A stretch of DNA of 64,000 nt from Sphingomonas arenae (GCF_016924655.1 NZ_JAFFJU010000001.1:186001-250000), one strand, 5' to 3'. Shown: positions 25,814-34,531, counted from the first letter of the stretch. Numbers and translations: made by a program. The notes: generated by a model from the letters alone, not told the origin.

Positions 25814-26662
25814 ATGACCACCATCACCGTTGCCGCCCTCCAGCTCGCCTTTACCGAGGACACGGCCGAGAACATCCGCAACGTGTCCGACCTGGTGCGC
25901 GAGGCGGCGAGCAAGGGCGCGCAGGTCGTCCTCCCGCCCGAGCTGTTCGAGGGACCCTACTTCTGCCGGGTCGAGGACGAGAGCCTGTTCGCCACCGCCA
26001 AGCCGACCGCCGAACACCCGTCCGTGCTCGCCATGCAGGCCCTGGCTGAAGAACTCGGCATCTGGATCCCGACCAGCTTCTTCGAGCGCGAAGGGCCGCA
26101 CCACTACAACTCGCTGGCGATGATTGGCCCCGACGGAGAGGTCGCCGGTGTCTATCGCAAGAGCCACATTCCCGACGGCCCCGGCTACGAGGAGAAGTTC
26201 TACTTTCGCCCGGGCAACACCGGCTTCAAGGTCTGGCCCGGCGCGGGCACGACCCTCGGCGTCGGCGTCTGCTGGGACCAGTGGTATCCGGAGACCGCCC
26301 GCGCGATGATGCTGATGGGCGCCGAAATCCTCTTCTACCCCACGGCCATCGGTTCCGAGCCGCACGATCCCGATCTCGACACCTCGCGCCTCTGGCGACG
26401 CGCGATGATCGGTCACGCGGTCAGCAACGTCGTTCCGGTGGTCGCCGCCAACCGCATCGGCACCGAGTGCGGGCAGCGCTTCTACGGCCACAGCTTCATC
26501 TGCGACGAACGCGGCGACATGCTCGCGGAATTCGGGGCCGAGGAGACCGGCGTGCTGGTCGCGACCCTCGACATTGACCAGGCCCGCCGCCACCGCGCCG
26601 CCTTCGGCTTCTTCCGCGACCGCCGGCCCGAACTCTACCGCCGCCTGAGCGAGGACGTCTGA
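25814..26662 (+). CDS. aguB: N-carbamoylputrescine amidase
   Basis: Nitrilase-superfamily amidase that hydrolyses N-carbamoylputrescine to putrescine, CO2 and ammonia. The 282 aa have the catalytic triad: Glu in VVLPPELFEGPYF, Lys in YRKSHIPDGPGY and Cys in GVCWDQWYPE. The FRPGNTGFKV and AANRIGTE segments are typical of the carbamoylputrescine subgroup. It follows aguA in the same direction with a repeat between them. It is convergent with the GNAT gene 1 bp away. Confidence 0.95.
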   Translation: MTTITVAALQLAFTEDTAENIRNVSDLVREAASKGAQVVLPPELFEGPYFCRVEDESLFATAKPTAEHPSVLAMQALAEELGIWIPTSFFEREGPHHYNSLAMIGPDGEVAGVYRKSHIPDGPGYEEKFYFRPGNTGFKVWPGAGTTLGVGVCWDQWYPETARAMMLMGAEILFYPTAIGSEPHDPDLDTSRLWRRAMIGHAVSNVVPVVAANRIGTECGQRFYGHSFICDERGDMLAEFGAEETGVLVATLDIDQARRHRAAFGFFRDRRPELYRRLSEDV

Positions 26663-26663
26663 G

Positions 26664-27158
26664 CTACAGCTCCAGCCGATAATAGATGCTGTCGAACCAC
26701 TCGCCGCCGATGAACCAGGTGTTGGCGGCGTGGCCGGTCTCGACGAAGCCGCACTTCTCCAGCAGCCGGCGTGACGCTGTGTTGCGCGGGTCGGTGTCCG
26801 CCGTCAGCTCCGTCGATCCGCAGCCGCGGCGGTAATCCACGTACGCCCGCAGCCCCTCGTACGCATAGCCGCGGCCCCACACGGCCGGGTCCAGCAGATA
26901 GCCGATCTCCGGCAGCCGCCAGCCGCCCATCTTCCCGATCACCCGCCCGTCCAGCTCCACCAGGAAGTCGTCTCCTCCGTGTGCCGGCCCGTCGATCATG
27001 TCGCGCAGCCAGGCTTCGGTCTGCTCCAGGCGCTCGTGCGGCAGGGTGGACCAGAAGCGCATGGCGTCGGGATTGCGCATGATGCTGTGCATGGCGTGCA
27101 CGTCGTCCAGCCGGGCGCGCCGCAACACCAGCCGCTCGGTACGAATTTCCTCAACCAC
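26664..27158 (-). CDS. GNAT-family N-acetyltransferase (RimJ/RimL-like)
   Basis: A 164-aa GNAT protein starting TERLVLRRARLDDVHAM, typical of the RimJ/RimL branch. The acetyl-CoA-binding motif is around AVWGRGYAYEGLRAYVDY, with the beta4-helix pair LTADTDPRNTASRRLLEKCGF. The substrate is unknown; N-terminal or small-molecule amines are possible. Its start overlaps the end of the uracil-DNA glycosylase gene by 8 bp, so the two are probably co-transcribed. Confidence 0.88.
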   Translation of the reverse strand: MVEEIRTERLVLRRARLDDVHAMHSIMRNPDAMRFWSTLPHERLEQTEAWLRDMIDGPAHGGDDFLVELDGRVIGKMGGWRLPEIGYLLDPAVWGRGYAYEGLRAYVDYRRGCGSTELTADTDPRNTASRRLLEKCGFVETGHAANTWFIGGEWFDSIYYRLEL

Positions 27159-27822
27159 CGCGCAGCTCCAGCGCCCGCTCGAACACCCGCTCGAACATCG
27201 GTGCGTCCAGACGGCCGGTGTTTTGGTTGTATCGGCTCGAATGATAACTCGACAGCAGCACGCGCCCGTCGGGTGTCACGACCTCGGCCGCATGCCCGAA
27301 CTTCGCATGTGCCGGCCGCATGCCGAGCGCCCGGACCGCCGCAGTGTGCGCAATCTGCCCGAGGACGATCAGCACCCGCACGGACTTGAGCTCCGCCAGC
27401 GCCGCCTCGAAGTAGGTGCGGCAGGTGGAGATCTCCACCGGCTCCGGCTTGTTGGCGGGCGGCAGGCATTTCACCGCATTGAGGATGACCGCGCCTCGCA
27501 ATTGCAGCCCGTCGGCCGGGTCGGCGCGATAGGTCCCCTCCGCCAACCCGTACTTGAGCAACGTCGCGTAGAGCAGCTCGCCCGCATAGTCCCCGGTGAA
27601 CGGCCGCCCCGTCCGGTTCGCGCCATGCTTGCCCGGCGCCATGCCGACCACCGCCAGCCACGCAGCGGGATCGCCCCACACCGGCACCGGCGCGTTCCAC
27701 CAGTCCGGGTGCTCGGCCCGGCACTCCTCCCGGAACCGCACCAGCCGCGGGCACAACGGGCAATCGCGCGGCGCTTCGGCCTGCGGCACGGCGGACAGGG
27801 TCGCGGGAGCGCTGAAGAGCAT
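27151..27822 (-). CDS. Family 5-type uracil-DNA glycosylase (Fe-S)
   Basis: A 223-aa UDG-superfamily enzyme that excises uracil or other deaminated bases. It has the Fe-S cysteines (CPLCPRL near the N-terminus, then CLPPANK and CRTYFEA) and motif 1 GMAPGKHGANRTGRPFTGDYAG, where family 5 lacks the usual polar residue. A C-terminal SYHSSRYNQNTGR loop matches the DNA-minor-groove segment. It is upstream of a GNAT gene with an 8-bp overlap. The start at 27822 abuts the 35-bp repeat array. Confidence 0.9.
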   Translation of the reverse strand: MLFSAPATLSAVPQAEAPRDCPLCPRLVRFREECRAEHPDWWNAPVPVWGDPAAWLAVVGMAPGKHGANRTGRPFTGDYAGELLYATLLKYGLAEGTYRADPADGLQLRGAVILNAVKCLPPANKPEPVEISTCRTYFEAALAELKSVRVLIVLGQIAHTAAVRALGMRPAHAKFGHAAEVVTPDGRVLLSSYHSSRYNQNTGRLDAPMFERVFERALELRGG

Positions 27823-27842
27823 GAACTCTCCATAGCGCCTGT

Positions 27843-28120
27843 CCTGAGCCTGTCGAAGGGCTCTCCATCGCGCTCACGCTGAGCCTGTCGAAGCGCTCTC
27901 CATCGCGCTCACGCTGAGCCTGTCGAAGCGCTCTCCACAGCGCTCACGCTGATCTTGTCGGAGCGCTATCCCCAGCGGTCACGCTGATCTTGTCGAAGCG
28001 TCGACGCTGCCCGCCCCTCGCGCTCACCCTGAGCTTGTCGAAGGGTCCTCGGAACAACGCTTCGACAAGCTCAGCGTGAGCGCTCGTGTCAGAAGCCACC
28101 CTTCGACAAGCCCCGGGCGA
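27843..28120. repeat. 35-bp tandem array plus inverted units of the CTGAGCCTGTCGAAG repeat
   Basis: The 315-bp gap between the UDG and folK genes holds almost nothing else. Five direct units have (G/C)CTGA(G/T)C(C/T)TGTCG(A/G)AG starting at 27843, 27878, 27913, 27948 and 27983, exactly 35 bp apart, with intervening GCTCTCCATCGCGCTCAC. A sixth unit at 28028 faces an inverted copy at 28060-28080 and can form a long hairpin. An eighth, inverted half unit lies at 28098-28110. The period includes the 'spacer', so it is not CRISPR. Confidence 0.9.
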
Positions 28121-28137
28121 GCGCCTACAGGCGCCGC

Positions 28138-28620
28138 GTGCCGCACCTCTACGCCATCGCCATCGGCTCCAACCGGCCGCACGGTCGCCACGGCCGACCT
28201 CCACAGGTGGTGCTGGCCGCGATCGCCGAGCTCGACCGCTGCTTCGACCTGTTCGACGCCTCGCCCCTCCTCCTCAATCCGGCAAGCGGCGGCGCCGGAC
28301 GCGACTTCGCCAATGCCGTCGCCTTGCTGGAAAGCCCGCTCGACCCCCCGGCAATGCTCGCCGCGCTCAAGGCCATGGAGCGGGAGTTCGGCCGTCGCCC
28401 CGGTCGCCGCTGGGGCCCGCGCGTGCTGGACCTCGACCTGCTGCTCTGGAGCGGCGGCAACTGGCACTCGCCCAACCTCACCATACCCCACGCGGCGCTC
28501 AGCAAACGCGACTTCATGCTGCGCCCGCTCGCCACCGTCGCGCCGGCCTGTCGGGTGCGCGGGCACCTGACGCCGCGGCACCTGCTGCATCGCCTTGCCC
28601 GCCCGGCTCCACGGGGCTAA
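28138..28620 (+). CDS. folK: 2-amino-4-hydroxy-6-hydroxymethyldihydropteridine pyrophosphokinase
   Basis: Folate biosynthesis enzyme (HPPK) that transfers pyrophosphate from ATP to the pterin. The 160 aa start at a GTG (28138). The family motifs are AIAIGSNRPH at the start, REFGRRPGRRWGPRVLDLDLLLW (metal-binding DLD) and IPHAALSKRDFMLRPL. A repeat array ends 17 bp before the start, so the native promoter or ribosome site is probably modified or further upstream. It is followed by tRNA-Lys 12 bp after the stop. Confidence 0.94.
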   Translation: MPHLYAIAIGSNRPHGRHGRPPQVVLAAIAELDRCFDLFDASPLLLNPASGGAGRDFANAVALLESPLDPPAMLAALKAMEREFGRRPGRRWGPRVLDLDLLLWSGGNWHSPNLTIPHAALSKRDFMLRPLATVAPACRVRGHLTPRHLLHRLARPAPRG

Positions 28621-28632
28621 GCGCCTCCGCGT

Positions 28633-28708
28633 GGGCCGTTAGCTCAGTCGGTAGAGCAACTGACTTTTAATCAGTAGGTCGCTGGTTCGAACCCAGCACG
28701 GCTCACCA
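28633..28708 (+). tRNA. tRNA-Lys (TTT anticodon)
   Basis: A 76-nt cloverleaf. Acceptor GGGCCGT pairs with ACGGCTC (one G-T), then discriminator A and encoded CCA (28706-28708). The D-arm is GCTCAGTCGGTAGAGC. The anticodon arm is CTGAC-TTTTAA-TCAG with anticodon TTT. The T-arm is GCTGGTTCGAACCCAGC. Its 3' part is repeated twice more downstream. Confidence 0.97.
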
Positions 28709-28886
28709 CCTCGATCTTCCGACGCGAACCAGCTGAGTCCCGGAGTGCGGGACCGGGCAGGCCCGGCCCCTTGTGGTTCGAACCCAGCACGGCTCACCCG
28801 ATCTTCCGACGCGAACCAGCTGAGTCCCGGAGTGCGGGACCGGGCAGGCCCGGCCCCTTGTGGTTCGAACCCAGCACGGCTCACCA
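28684..28886 (+). repeat. Three copies of the tRNA-Lys 3' end in an 87-91-bp repeat
   Basis: GGTTCGAACCCAGCACGGCT+CACC occurs at 28684-28707 (in the tRNA), 28775-28798 and 28862-28885. The spacer between copies is the same both times (about 63 bp). It folds into two hairpins, GTCCCG-GAGTG-CGGGAC and CCGGGC-AG-GCCCGG. The copies lack the acceptor 5' half, D-arm and anticodon, so they are not functional tRNAs. No integrase gene is adjacent. Confidence 0.9.
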
Positions 28887-28910
28887 GCCTCGTCGAAGCG
28901 CAGCGGAGGC

Positions 28911-30455
28911 CTACTCCGCCGCCGCCGCCCGAGCACCCGAGGCGCGCGGCGCAGCATAGCCGTCCTCCCGCACCCACAGCATCGCGACCGCCGCCAGCCC
29001 CATGACGACCGCCGCCGCAAGCATGGTCCAGATCGGCTCGCCCGGGAAGAAGGCCTTCATGATGGAGCCCATCACGGTCGCGACCAGCAATTGCGGAATG
29101 ACGATGAAGACGTTGAACAGCCCCATGTAGATGCCAAGCTTCCGCTGCGGCAGGTTCGACGCGAGAATGGCGTAAGGCATCGCCAGGATCGACGCCCAGG
29201 CGATGCCGATGAAGATCTCCGAAATCAGCAGCTGCTGCGGGTCGCGGAACAGGAAGAAACTGGCATAACCCACCGCCCCGCACAGCAGCCCGACCATGTG
29301 CGTGCGGACTTTGCCGATTCGGCTGGCTAGCAAGGGTAGCACTGTCAATGCGGCGATTGCGGCGACGCCATTGTAGACCGCGAATAGCACCCCCACCCAG
29401 TTCCCCGCTTCCTGGTAGGCCGGGCTGTTCGCGTCGGCGGAGCCGTAGAAGTTCAGCGCCACGACGGGCGTGGTGTTAATCCACATGATGAACAGCGCCG
29501 ACCAGCTGAAGAACTGCGCCACCGCGAGCCGCTTCATGATCGTCGGCATTCCGGCGAAATCTCCGACGATGCTGCTCAGCATGTTCGTCGCCGATCCGCC
29601 CCGCGCCAGGCTCACGGCAATGGCGCTAAGCACGCCGTAAGCGATCAGCAGCCCGCCGAGCAGGTACACTTCCTTCTCCAGCCCGAACTCCGCCACCGAT
29701 GCGACGATCAGGACGCCCAGCCCGGTCCATACGGCCGACGTGACGAAGCCTTTCGAGGCAAGCGCACGGATGGTCGATGAACCGTCCGGATGGTCCACCT
29801 CCTCGCCGAACGCCGCCATCTGACCCGGGTCATATTCCCGCGTCGTCAGGATGGTCCACATGACCGCCAGGAACAGGGCCGCTCCGCCGAACCAGAAGCT
29901 CCAGCGCACGGTATCCGGGATGCCGCCGCCCGCCTCCACGTTGGAGACGCCGAGATGCTCGAGCACCCAGGGGAAGATCGATCCGATCACGGCCCCCGCG
30001 CCGATGAAGGCCGTCTGCACCGCATAACCGGCCGTATGCTGGTCCTTGCGCAGCATGTCGCCGACGAAGGCGCGGAACGGCTCCATCGAGATGTTGAGGC
30101 TGGCGTCCAGCGTCCACAGCAGCAAGGCGGCGAGCAGCAGGACATCGCTCAGCGGCATCAGGAACAACGACATCGCCGCCAGCACCGCGCCGGTAAGGAA
30201 ATAGGGCCTGCGACGGCCAAGCCGCCCGAGCCAGGTCTTGTCGGACAGGAAGCCCACGATCGGCTGCACGAGAAGTCCGGTCAGCGGCGCCGCAATCCAC
30301 AGGGCGGGCAGGTCGTCCAGGCTGGACCCCAGCGACTGGAAGATGCGGCTCATGTTCGCGTTCTGCAGCGCAAAGCCGATCTGGATGCCGAAGAAACCGA
30401 ATGAGATGTTCCACAGGCCGGCCCACGACTGCCGGGGTTTCTCCATACGCTCCAT
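28911..30455 (-). CDS. MFS sugar transporter (maltose/sucrose-type, GPH/SLC45-like)
   Basis: An inner-membrane major facilitator of 514 aa with about 12 helices. The N-terminus SWAGLWNISFGFFGIQIGFAL and the PIVGFLSDKTW.RLGRRRPY loop (motif A-like) place it with the sugar:proton symporters found beside alpha-glucan loci in sphingomonads, xanthomonads and Caulobacter. The ATG at 30455 has AGGAGAGGG upstream. It lies just downstream of the lacI-type gene on the same strand and near the TonB operon, so maltose or maltodextrin uptake is the likely job. A LacI-type palindrome lies 85 bp upstream of the start. Confidence 0.88.
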   Translation of the reverse strand: MERMEKPRQSWAGLWNISFGFFGIQIGFALQNANMSRIFQSLGSSLDDLPALWIAAPLTGLLVQPIVGFLSDKTWLGRLGRRRPYFLTGAVLAAMSLFLMPLSDVLLLAALLLWTLDASLNISMEPFRAFVGDMLRKDQHTAGYAVQTAFIGAGAVIGSIFPWVLEHLGVSNVEAGGGIPDTVRWSFWFGGAALFLAVMWTILTTREYDPGQMAAFGEEVDHPDGSSTIRALASKGFVTSAVWTGLGVLIVASVAEFGLEKEVYLLGGLLIAYGVLSAIAVSLARGGSATNMLSSIVGDFAGMPTIMKRLAVAQFFSWSALFIMWINTTPVVALNFYGSADANSPAYQEAGNWVGVLFAVYNGVAAIAALTVLPLLASRIGKVRTHMVGLLCGAVGYASFFLFRDPQQLLISEIFIGIAWASILAMPYAILASNLPQRKLGIYMGLFNVFIVIPQLLVATVMGSIMKAFFPGEPIWTMLAAAVVMGLAAVAMLWVREDGYAAPRASGARAAAAE

Positions 30456-30539
30456 GCCTGTGCCCTCTCCTGCCTGATCGTGACGCTGGCAGAAAGGTTC
30501 GCTTGCGACAACGCCACACGGCCGTTGTGCAGTGCAGCA

Positions 30540-30551
30540 GAATACGTTTTC
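30540..30551. promoter_or_regulatory. LacI-type operator candidate upstream of the MFS gene
   Basis: GAATACGTTTTC is a near-perfect palindrome (one mismatched pair) centred on CG, the usual form of LacI/GalR operators. It lies between the LacI-family gene and the MFS transporter gene. It shares GAATACGT with the palindrome at 31613-31626 on the other side of the regulator gene. Confidence 0.5.
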
Positions 30552-30565
30552 ACAGATCGTCCCGC

Positions 30566-31591
30566 CTAGCCGGCGCTGGACCCCCGGACCCGCAATTCTA
30601 CCGGCAACAGGCGGCTCTGGGCGGCCCGCCCTTCCACATTCTCGATCAGCGCTTCCACCAGCGCAGCGCCTGCGGCCTTGGCATTCTGGGCCACCGTGGT
30701 CAGCGGCGGGGACGCGAGACTGGCGGCCGCGAGGTCGTCGAACCCCACCACCGCCACATCGCCCGGAATTGTGCGCCCGCTGTCCTGCAGCGCGCGCATC
30801 GCACCGATTGCCGCCAGGTCGGACGAGGCGAAGATCGCATCGAAGTCGCAGCCCCGCTTCCCGAGCTCCGCCACCGCCGCGCGCCCTTCCTCCTCGCTTG
30901 GGCCGGCATTCACCGCCAGCCGCGTGTTGGGCAGGATCCCGGCCTCCTTCAGAGCCCGGCAATAACCCGCCCAGCGATCGCGGAACTCTGGATAAGCTTC
31001 GCTCGCCGTGCCGACGAAGGCGATCCGCCGCCGCCCCAGCTCCAGCAGGTGACGCGTCGCCTGGTAGCCCCCGCCCTCATTGTCCGAGCCGAGGATCGCA
31101 CCGAACTCCGCCGCGCGCGGGTTGCCCCAGCAGATGAAGTGCGTACCCCGCGCCACCAGCTGCTCCAGCCGCTCGCGCTGCTGCAGGTAATCGCCATAGC
31201 CGAGCAGGATGATTCCATCGGCCTTCCGGCTGTCCTCATAGTCGACGTGCCAGTCGGACGAGAGTTGCTGGAAGGAGATCAGCAGGTCGTAGCTTCGCGC
31301 CGCGCAGGCGCGGACCATCGATCCCACCATGGAGAGGTAGAAGGGATTGATCAGCGTTTCGTCGGGCGTCGGATCCTCGAAGAACAGCAGCGCCAGCGTT
31401 CGCGACTGCTGCCGGCGCAGGCCGGACGCGTTCTTGTCGACCTTGTAATGAAGCTGCTCCGCCGCGGCGAGCACGCGGGCACGCGTCTCCGCGCTGACCG
31501 CCGGATTCCCTGACAAAGCGCGCGATACCGTCGGCTGCGAAACCCCCGCCAACGCCGCGATATCGAACGATGTTGGCCGTCGCTGCGCCAT
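30566..31591 (-). CDS. LacI-family transcriptional regulator
   Basis: A 341-aa repressor. The N-terminal helix-turn-helix (SFDIAALAGVSQPTVSRALSG, split by the hinge helix at SGLRR) is followed by a periplasmic-binding-protein-like sensor domain (about 60-335; ends VGFDDLAAASLASPPLTTV). The start at 31591 precedes the HTH by 8 residues. The gene is divergent from the TonB receptor and upstream of the MFS gene, so it most likely controls both when a glucan-derived sugar is present. The effector is not known. Confidence 0.92.
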   Translation of the reverse strand: MAQRRPTSFDIAALAGVSQPTVSRALSGNPAVSAETRARVLAAAEQLHYKVDKNASGLRRQQSRTLALLFFEDPTPDETLINPFYLSMVGSMVRACAARSYDLLISFQQLSSDWHVDYEDSRKADGIILLGYGDYLQQRERLEQLVARGTHFICWGNPRAAEFGAILGSDNEGGGYQATRHLLELGRRRIAFVGTASEAYPEFRDRWAGYCRALKEAGILPNTRLAVNAGPSEEEGRAAVAELGKRGCDFDAIFASSDLAAIGAMRALQDSGRTIPGDVAVVGFDDLAAASLASPPLTTVAQNAKAAGAALVEALIENVEGRAAQSRLLPVELRVRGSSAG

Positions 31592-31612
31592 CGGCGGGAA
31601 GGCTAAGCCAGC

Positions 31613-31626
31613 TGAATACGTATGTA
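31613..31626. promoter_or_regulatory. LacI-type operator candidate in the lacI/TonB divergent region
   Basis: TGAATACGTATGTA contains the palindrome ATACGTAT centred on CG, 22 bp upstream of the lacI start and 125 bp upstream of the TonB receptor start. It shares GAATACGT with the site at 30540-30551. The position fits autoregulation and control of the operon. Confidence 0.45.
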
Positions 31627-31750
31627 TAGCCGCCCATCCCGTTCCGCTCCCGAAAATGAATGGTAGCTTACAAATCGGAGGCGTGGCGATTGCTGCGTGA
31701 GAAGAGGTGGACCGCGCGGACAGCGCCGCGGCCAACAGGAGGGGTTCTTC

Positions 31751-34531
31751 ATGAGTGCACTGTTTTCTATCCGCGGGCTGACCACGGGCGTGAGCCCCGT
31801 GGCGCTGGGCTGCGCACTGCTGCTGGCTCCTGCTGCCTTGGCCCAGGAAGCGCCGGTCACGACCGGTGAACAGAGCGCAGCCACCGCTGCCCAGACCGAC
31901 ACCGAAAGCCAGCCGCTCGATAATACGGCCGAGACGGACGACTCCAAGGCCATTGTCGTGACGGGCTTCCGGGCCTCGCTGCAGAGCGCGGTCAATACCA
32001 AGCGCCGCAACGAGCAGATCGTCGAATCCGTCTCTGCGGAAGACATCGGCAAGCTGCCCGATGCGTCCATCTCCGAATCCATCGCCCGCCTGCCCGGCCT
32101 GACCTCGCAGCGTCTGGCTGGACCGGGCCGCAGCAGCCTGATCACGGTGCGCGGATTCGGGCCGGACTTCACGACCACCACGCTCAACGGGCGCTTGCAG
32201 ACCTCGACCAACGACGTCCGCGCGGTCGAGTACGACCAGTATCCTTCCGAAGTCGTCAGCGCCGTCGACGTGTACAAGACGCCGAATGCGCGCCTGATCG
32301 GCCAGGGACTCGCCGCGACCGTCGATATCCGGACCATCCGGCCTCTCGCCTATGGCAAGCGCATCCTCGCCGTGGGCATCAAGGGCATCTACGCCGACCT
32401 CGGCAAGCTCAACCCGGACAGCAACAAGTTCGGCTATCGCGTGAATGGAACCTACGTCGACCAGTTTCTGGACGACCGCCTGGGTGTCGCATTTTCCGCG
32501 GCCTACGTGGACGAGCCGTACCAGACCAAGGAAGAGCGCGCGTGGGGCTACCCGAACGATGTGGGCGGCTTCGCTGGCACCCGGGTCATCGGCGGCCTCG
32601 AAAGCTACAATACGTCGGCGCAGCTGAAGCGCCTCGGCCTGACCGGAACGCTCCAGTACGAAGTCACGCCCGAGGTCACCGCAACGCTCGACGGCTTCTA
32701 CTCCAACTTCAAGGACGACCAGCTCCGTCGCGGCGTCGAGATCCCGCTGGCGTGGGGCGGTGCTACTCTCTCCAACGCCACGATCGAAGATGGAGTCGTC
32801 ACGAGCGGAACCTTCACCAACGTGCCCGCCGTGGTGAACAACAAGGCCGGCTCACGCCACGCCGACCTTTATTCGTTCGGCGGCAACCTGAAGTACGACG
32901 GCGACAATGGCTGGAGCGGACTGATCGACATCGGCTGGTCCAAGACCGACCGCCGCGAGCGGGACCTGCAGACCAACGCGGGCACGGGCCCCGGTGGGCT
33001 CGGCGCGAACGACACCGTGGACTTCGAGATCCGGAACAACGGCATCTACGTCACCGACAATGCTCTGGACTATTCCGACCCCACCCAGATCTTCATCACC
33101 GATCCCAACGGCTGGGGCGGCGGCGCTCCGGGCGGTCGCCAGCACGGCTATCTGAACAACCGCTACGTCGAGGACGAAATCCTGCAGCTCTCCACCGAGT
33201 TGGAGCGCGAACTCGGCACCGGGATCCTCAAGGCCGCACGTATTGGCGCGAACTACGTCAAGCGCGACAAGTCGCTGACCCCCGACGAATATTATCTCCA
33301 GATCGCCGGCGGCGCGCTGCAGGCGGCCGTGCCGAGCCAGTATCTGCTCCGCCCGGTGAACACCTGGGTCGGCCTCGGACCGATGCTCACTTACGATCCA
33401 CGCGAGTTGCTCGCGGACGGTTTCTTCGACCGCGTCGCCAACACCTCGGCCGGCGTTCTGGCGAAAGCGTTCCAGCTGACCGAGAAGGTCACCGGCGTGT
33501 TCGCGATGGTCGACCTGGAGCAGGAGTTCGGCGGCGGCGTGCTGACCGGAAACATCGGCGTCCTTGGCCAGCATACGAAGCAGAGCTCGGACGGCTACAC
33601 GGTGACCGCCGCAACCGGTTTGCAGCCGGTCTCGGACGGCGACGATTTCTGGGACGTCCTGCCCAGTGCCAACCTCAACTTCCGCTTCGACAACGGCATC
33701 GTCGTTCGTGTCGCGGCGGCGCGCGAGATCATGCGTCCCCGCATGGACGACATGGCGTCCAAGTTCAGCTACGGCTACGACGTCAACCAGAACCGGGTCG
33801 TGGGCGAAAGCGGCAATCCGCGCCTTCGGCCGTACCGCGCCAACGCGGTTGATGCGACGATCGAGAAGTACTTCGGCAGCAAGGGCTTCATCGCCCTGCA
33901 GTTCTTCTACAAGAAGCTGCTCAACAACATCTACACGGACGTCCGCCCGTTCGACTTCTCCGATTTCCCGTCACCTGATTTCCCCGATGGCGTGGATCCC
34001 GACACTGTCCCGGGCTTCATCACGCAGCCGGTGAACGGCAAGGGAGGCAAGCTCTACGGCTTCGAACTCGCCGGCACTCTGCCGTTCGAGACCATCACCC
34101 CGGTCCTGACCGGCTTCGGCGTGACCGGCGGACTGAGCTACACCAAGACCAAGGTTCAGGTTTCGCCGACGATTACCAACGGTGTGATCCCGGGCTATTC
34201 GAAGTGGGTCGGCAACGCGACTGCCTTCTACGAAAACTCAGGCTTCAGCGTCCGCGGCTCCCTGCGCTACCGGTCCAAGTATCTGGGTGACTTCGCCAAC
34301 TTCGAGGGCATCCCGACCCGTCGCACCGTGAAGCCGGAGACGATCATCGATGGCCAGGTCGGATATGACTTCCAGGCAGGATCGATGCTCGAGGGTTTGT
34401 CGGTCTTCCTGCAGGGCCAGAACCTCACGGACGAGCCGTTCGTCTCCTACGAGAACAACGACCCGGGCCAGACGCTGAACTATCACACCTTCGGGCGCCG
34501 CTTCATGCTTGGGGCTACCTTCAAGTTCTAA
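31751..34531 (+). CDS. TonB-dependent receptor (carbohydrate type)
   Basis: A 926-aa outer-membrane active transporter. It has a signal peptide (about 1-32, ending AALAQ), a TonB box-like segment (DSKAIVVTGFRASLQSA), a plug domain (DIGKLPDASISESIARLPGL, ITVRGFGPDF, TTLNGR) and a 22-strand barrel ending in the terminal FKF. The long plug-motif variant is typical of sphingomonad/Caulobacter TonB receptors paired with halogenase-like flavoproteins in sugar loci. An AGGAGGGG site precedes the ATG. It is the first gene of the ten-gene glucan/ED operon, so alpha-glucan oligomers are the inferred substrate. Confidence 0.94.
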   Translation: MSALFSIRGLTTGVSPVALGCALLLAPAALAQEAPVTTGEQSAATAAQTDTESQPLDNTAETDDSKAIVVTGFRASLQSAVNTKRRNEQIVESVSAEDIGKLPDASISESIARLPGLTSQRLAGPGRSSLITVRGFGPDFTTTTLNGRLQTSTNDVRAVEYDQYPSEVVSAVDVYKTPNARLIGQGLAATVDIRTIRPLAYGKRILAVGIKGIYADLGKLNPDSNKFGYRVNGTYVDQFLDDRLGVAFSAAYVDEPYQTKEERAWGYPNDVGGFAGTRVIGGLESYNTSAQLKRLGLTGTLQYEVTPEVTATLDGFYSNFKDDQLRRGVEIPLAWGGATLSNATIEDGVVTSGTFTNVPAVVNNKAGSRHADLYSFGGNLKYDGDNGWSGLIDIGWSKTDRRERDLQTNAGTGPGGLGANDTVDFEIRNNGIYVTDNALDYSDPTQIFITDPNGWGGGAPGGRQHGYLNNRYVEDEILQLSTELERELGTGILKAARIGANYVKRDKSLTPDEYYLQIAGGALQAAVPSQYLLRPVNTWVGLGPMLTYDPRELLADGFFDRVANTSAGVLAKAFQLTEKVTGVFAMVDLEQEFGGGVLTGNIGVLGQHTKQSSDGYTVTAATGLQPVSDGDDFWDVLPSANLNFRFDNGIVVRVAAAREIMRPRMDDMASKFSYGYDVNQNRVVGESGNPRLRPYRANAVDATIEKYFGSKGFIALQFFYKKLLNNIYTDVRPFDFSDFPSPDFPDGVDPDTVPGFITQPVNGKGGKLYGFELAGTLPFETITPVLTGFGVTGGLSYTKTKVQVSPTITNGVIPGYSKWVGNATAFYENSGFSVRGSLRYRSKYLGDFANFEGIPTRRTVKPETIIDGQVGYDFQAGSMLEGLSVFLQGQNLTDEPFVSYENNDPGQTLNYHTFGRRFMLGATFKF

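Noticed and set aside
27843-28017. Looks at first like a CRISPR array (regular 35-bp spacing)
   Set aside because: The whole 35-bp period is repeated, with no unique spacers, and the core belongs to the dispersed CTGAGC..TCGAAG repeat seen elsewhere. No cas genes are present.
28775-28886. Extra tRNA-Lys genes
   Set aside because: The copies hold only the T-arm and acceptor 3' side; D-arm, anticodon arm and acceptor 5' strand are missing.
28639-29283. Minus-strand frame with repeated CWVRTTRGRACPVPHSGTQL peptide
   Set aside because: This is translation of the tRNA-Lys 3' end copies and spacer, a common false gene at repeated tRNA ends.
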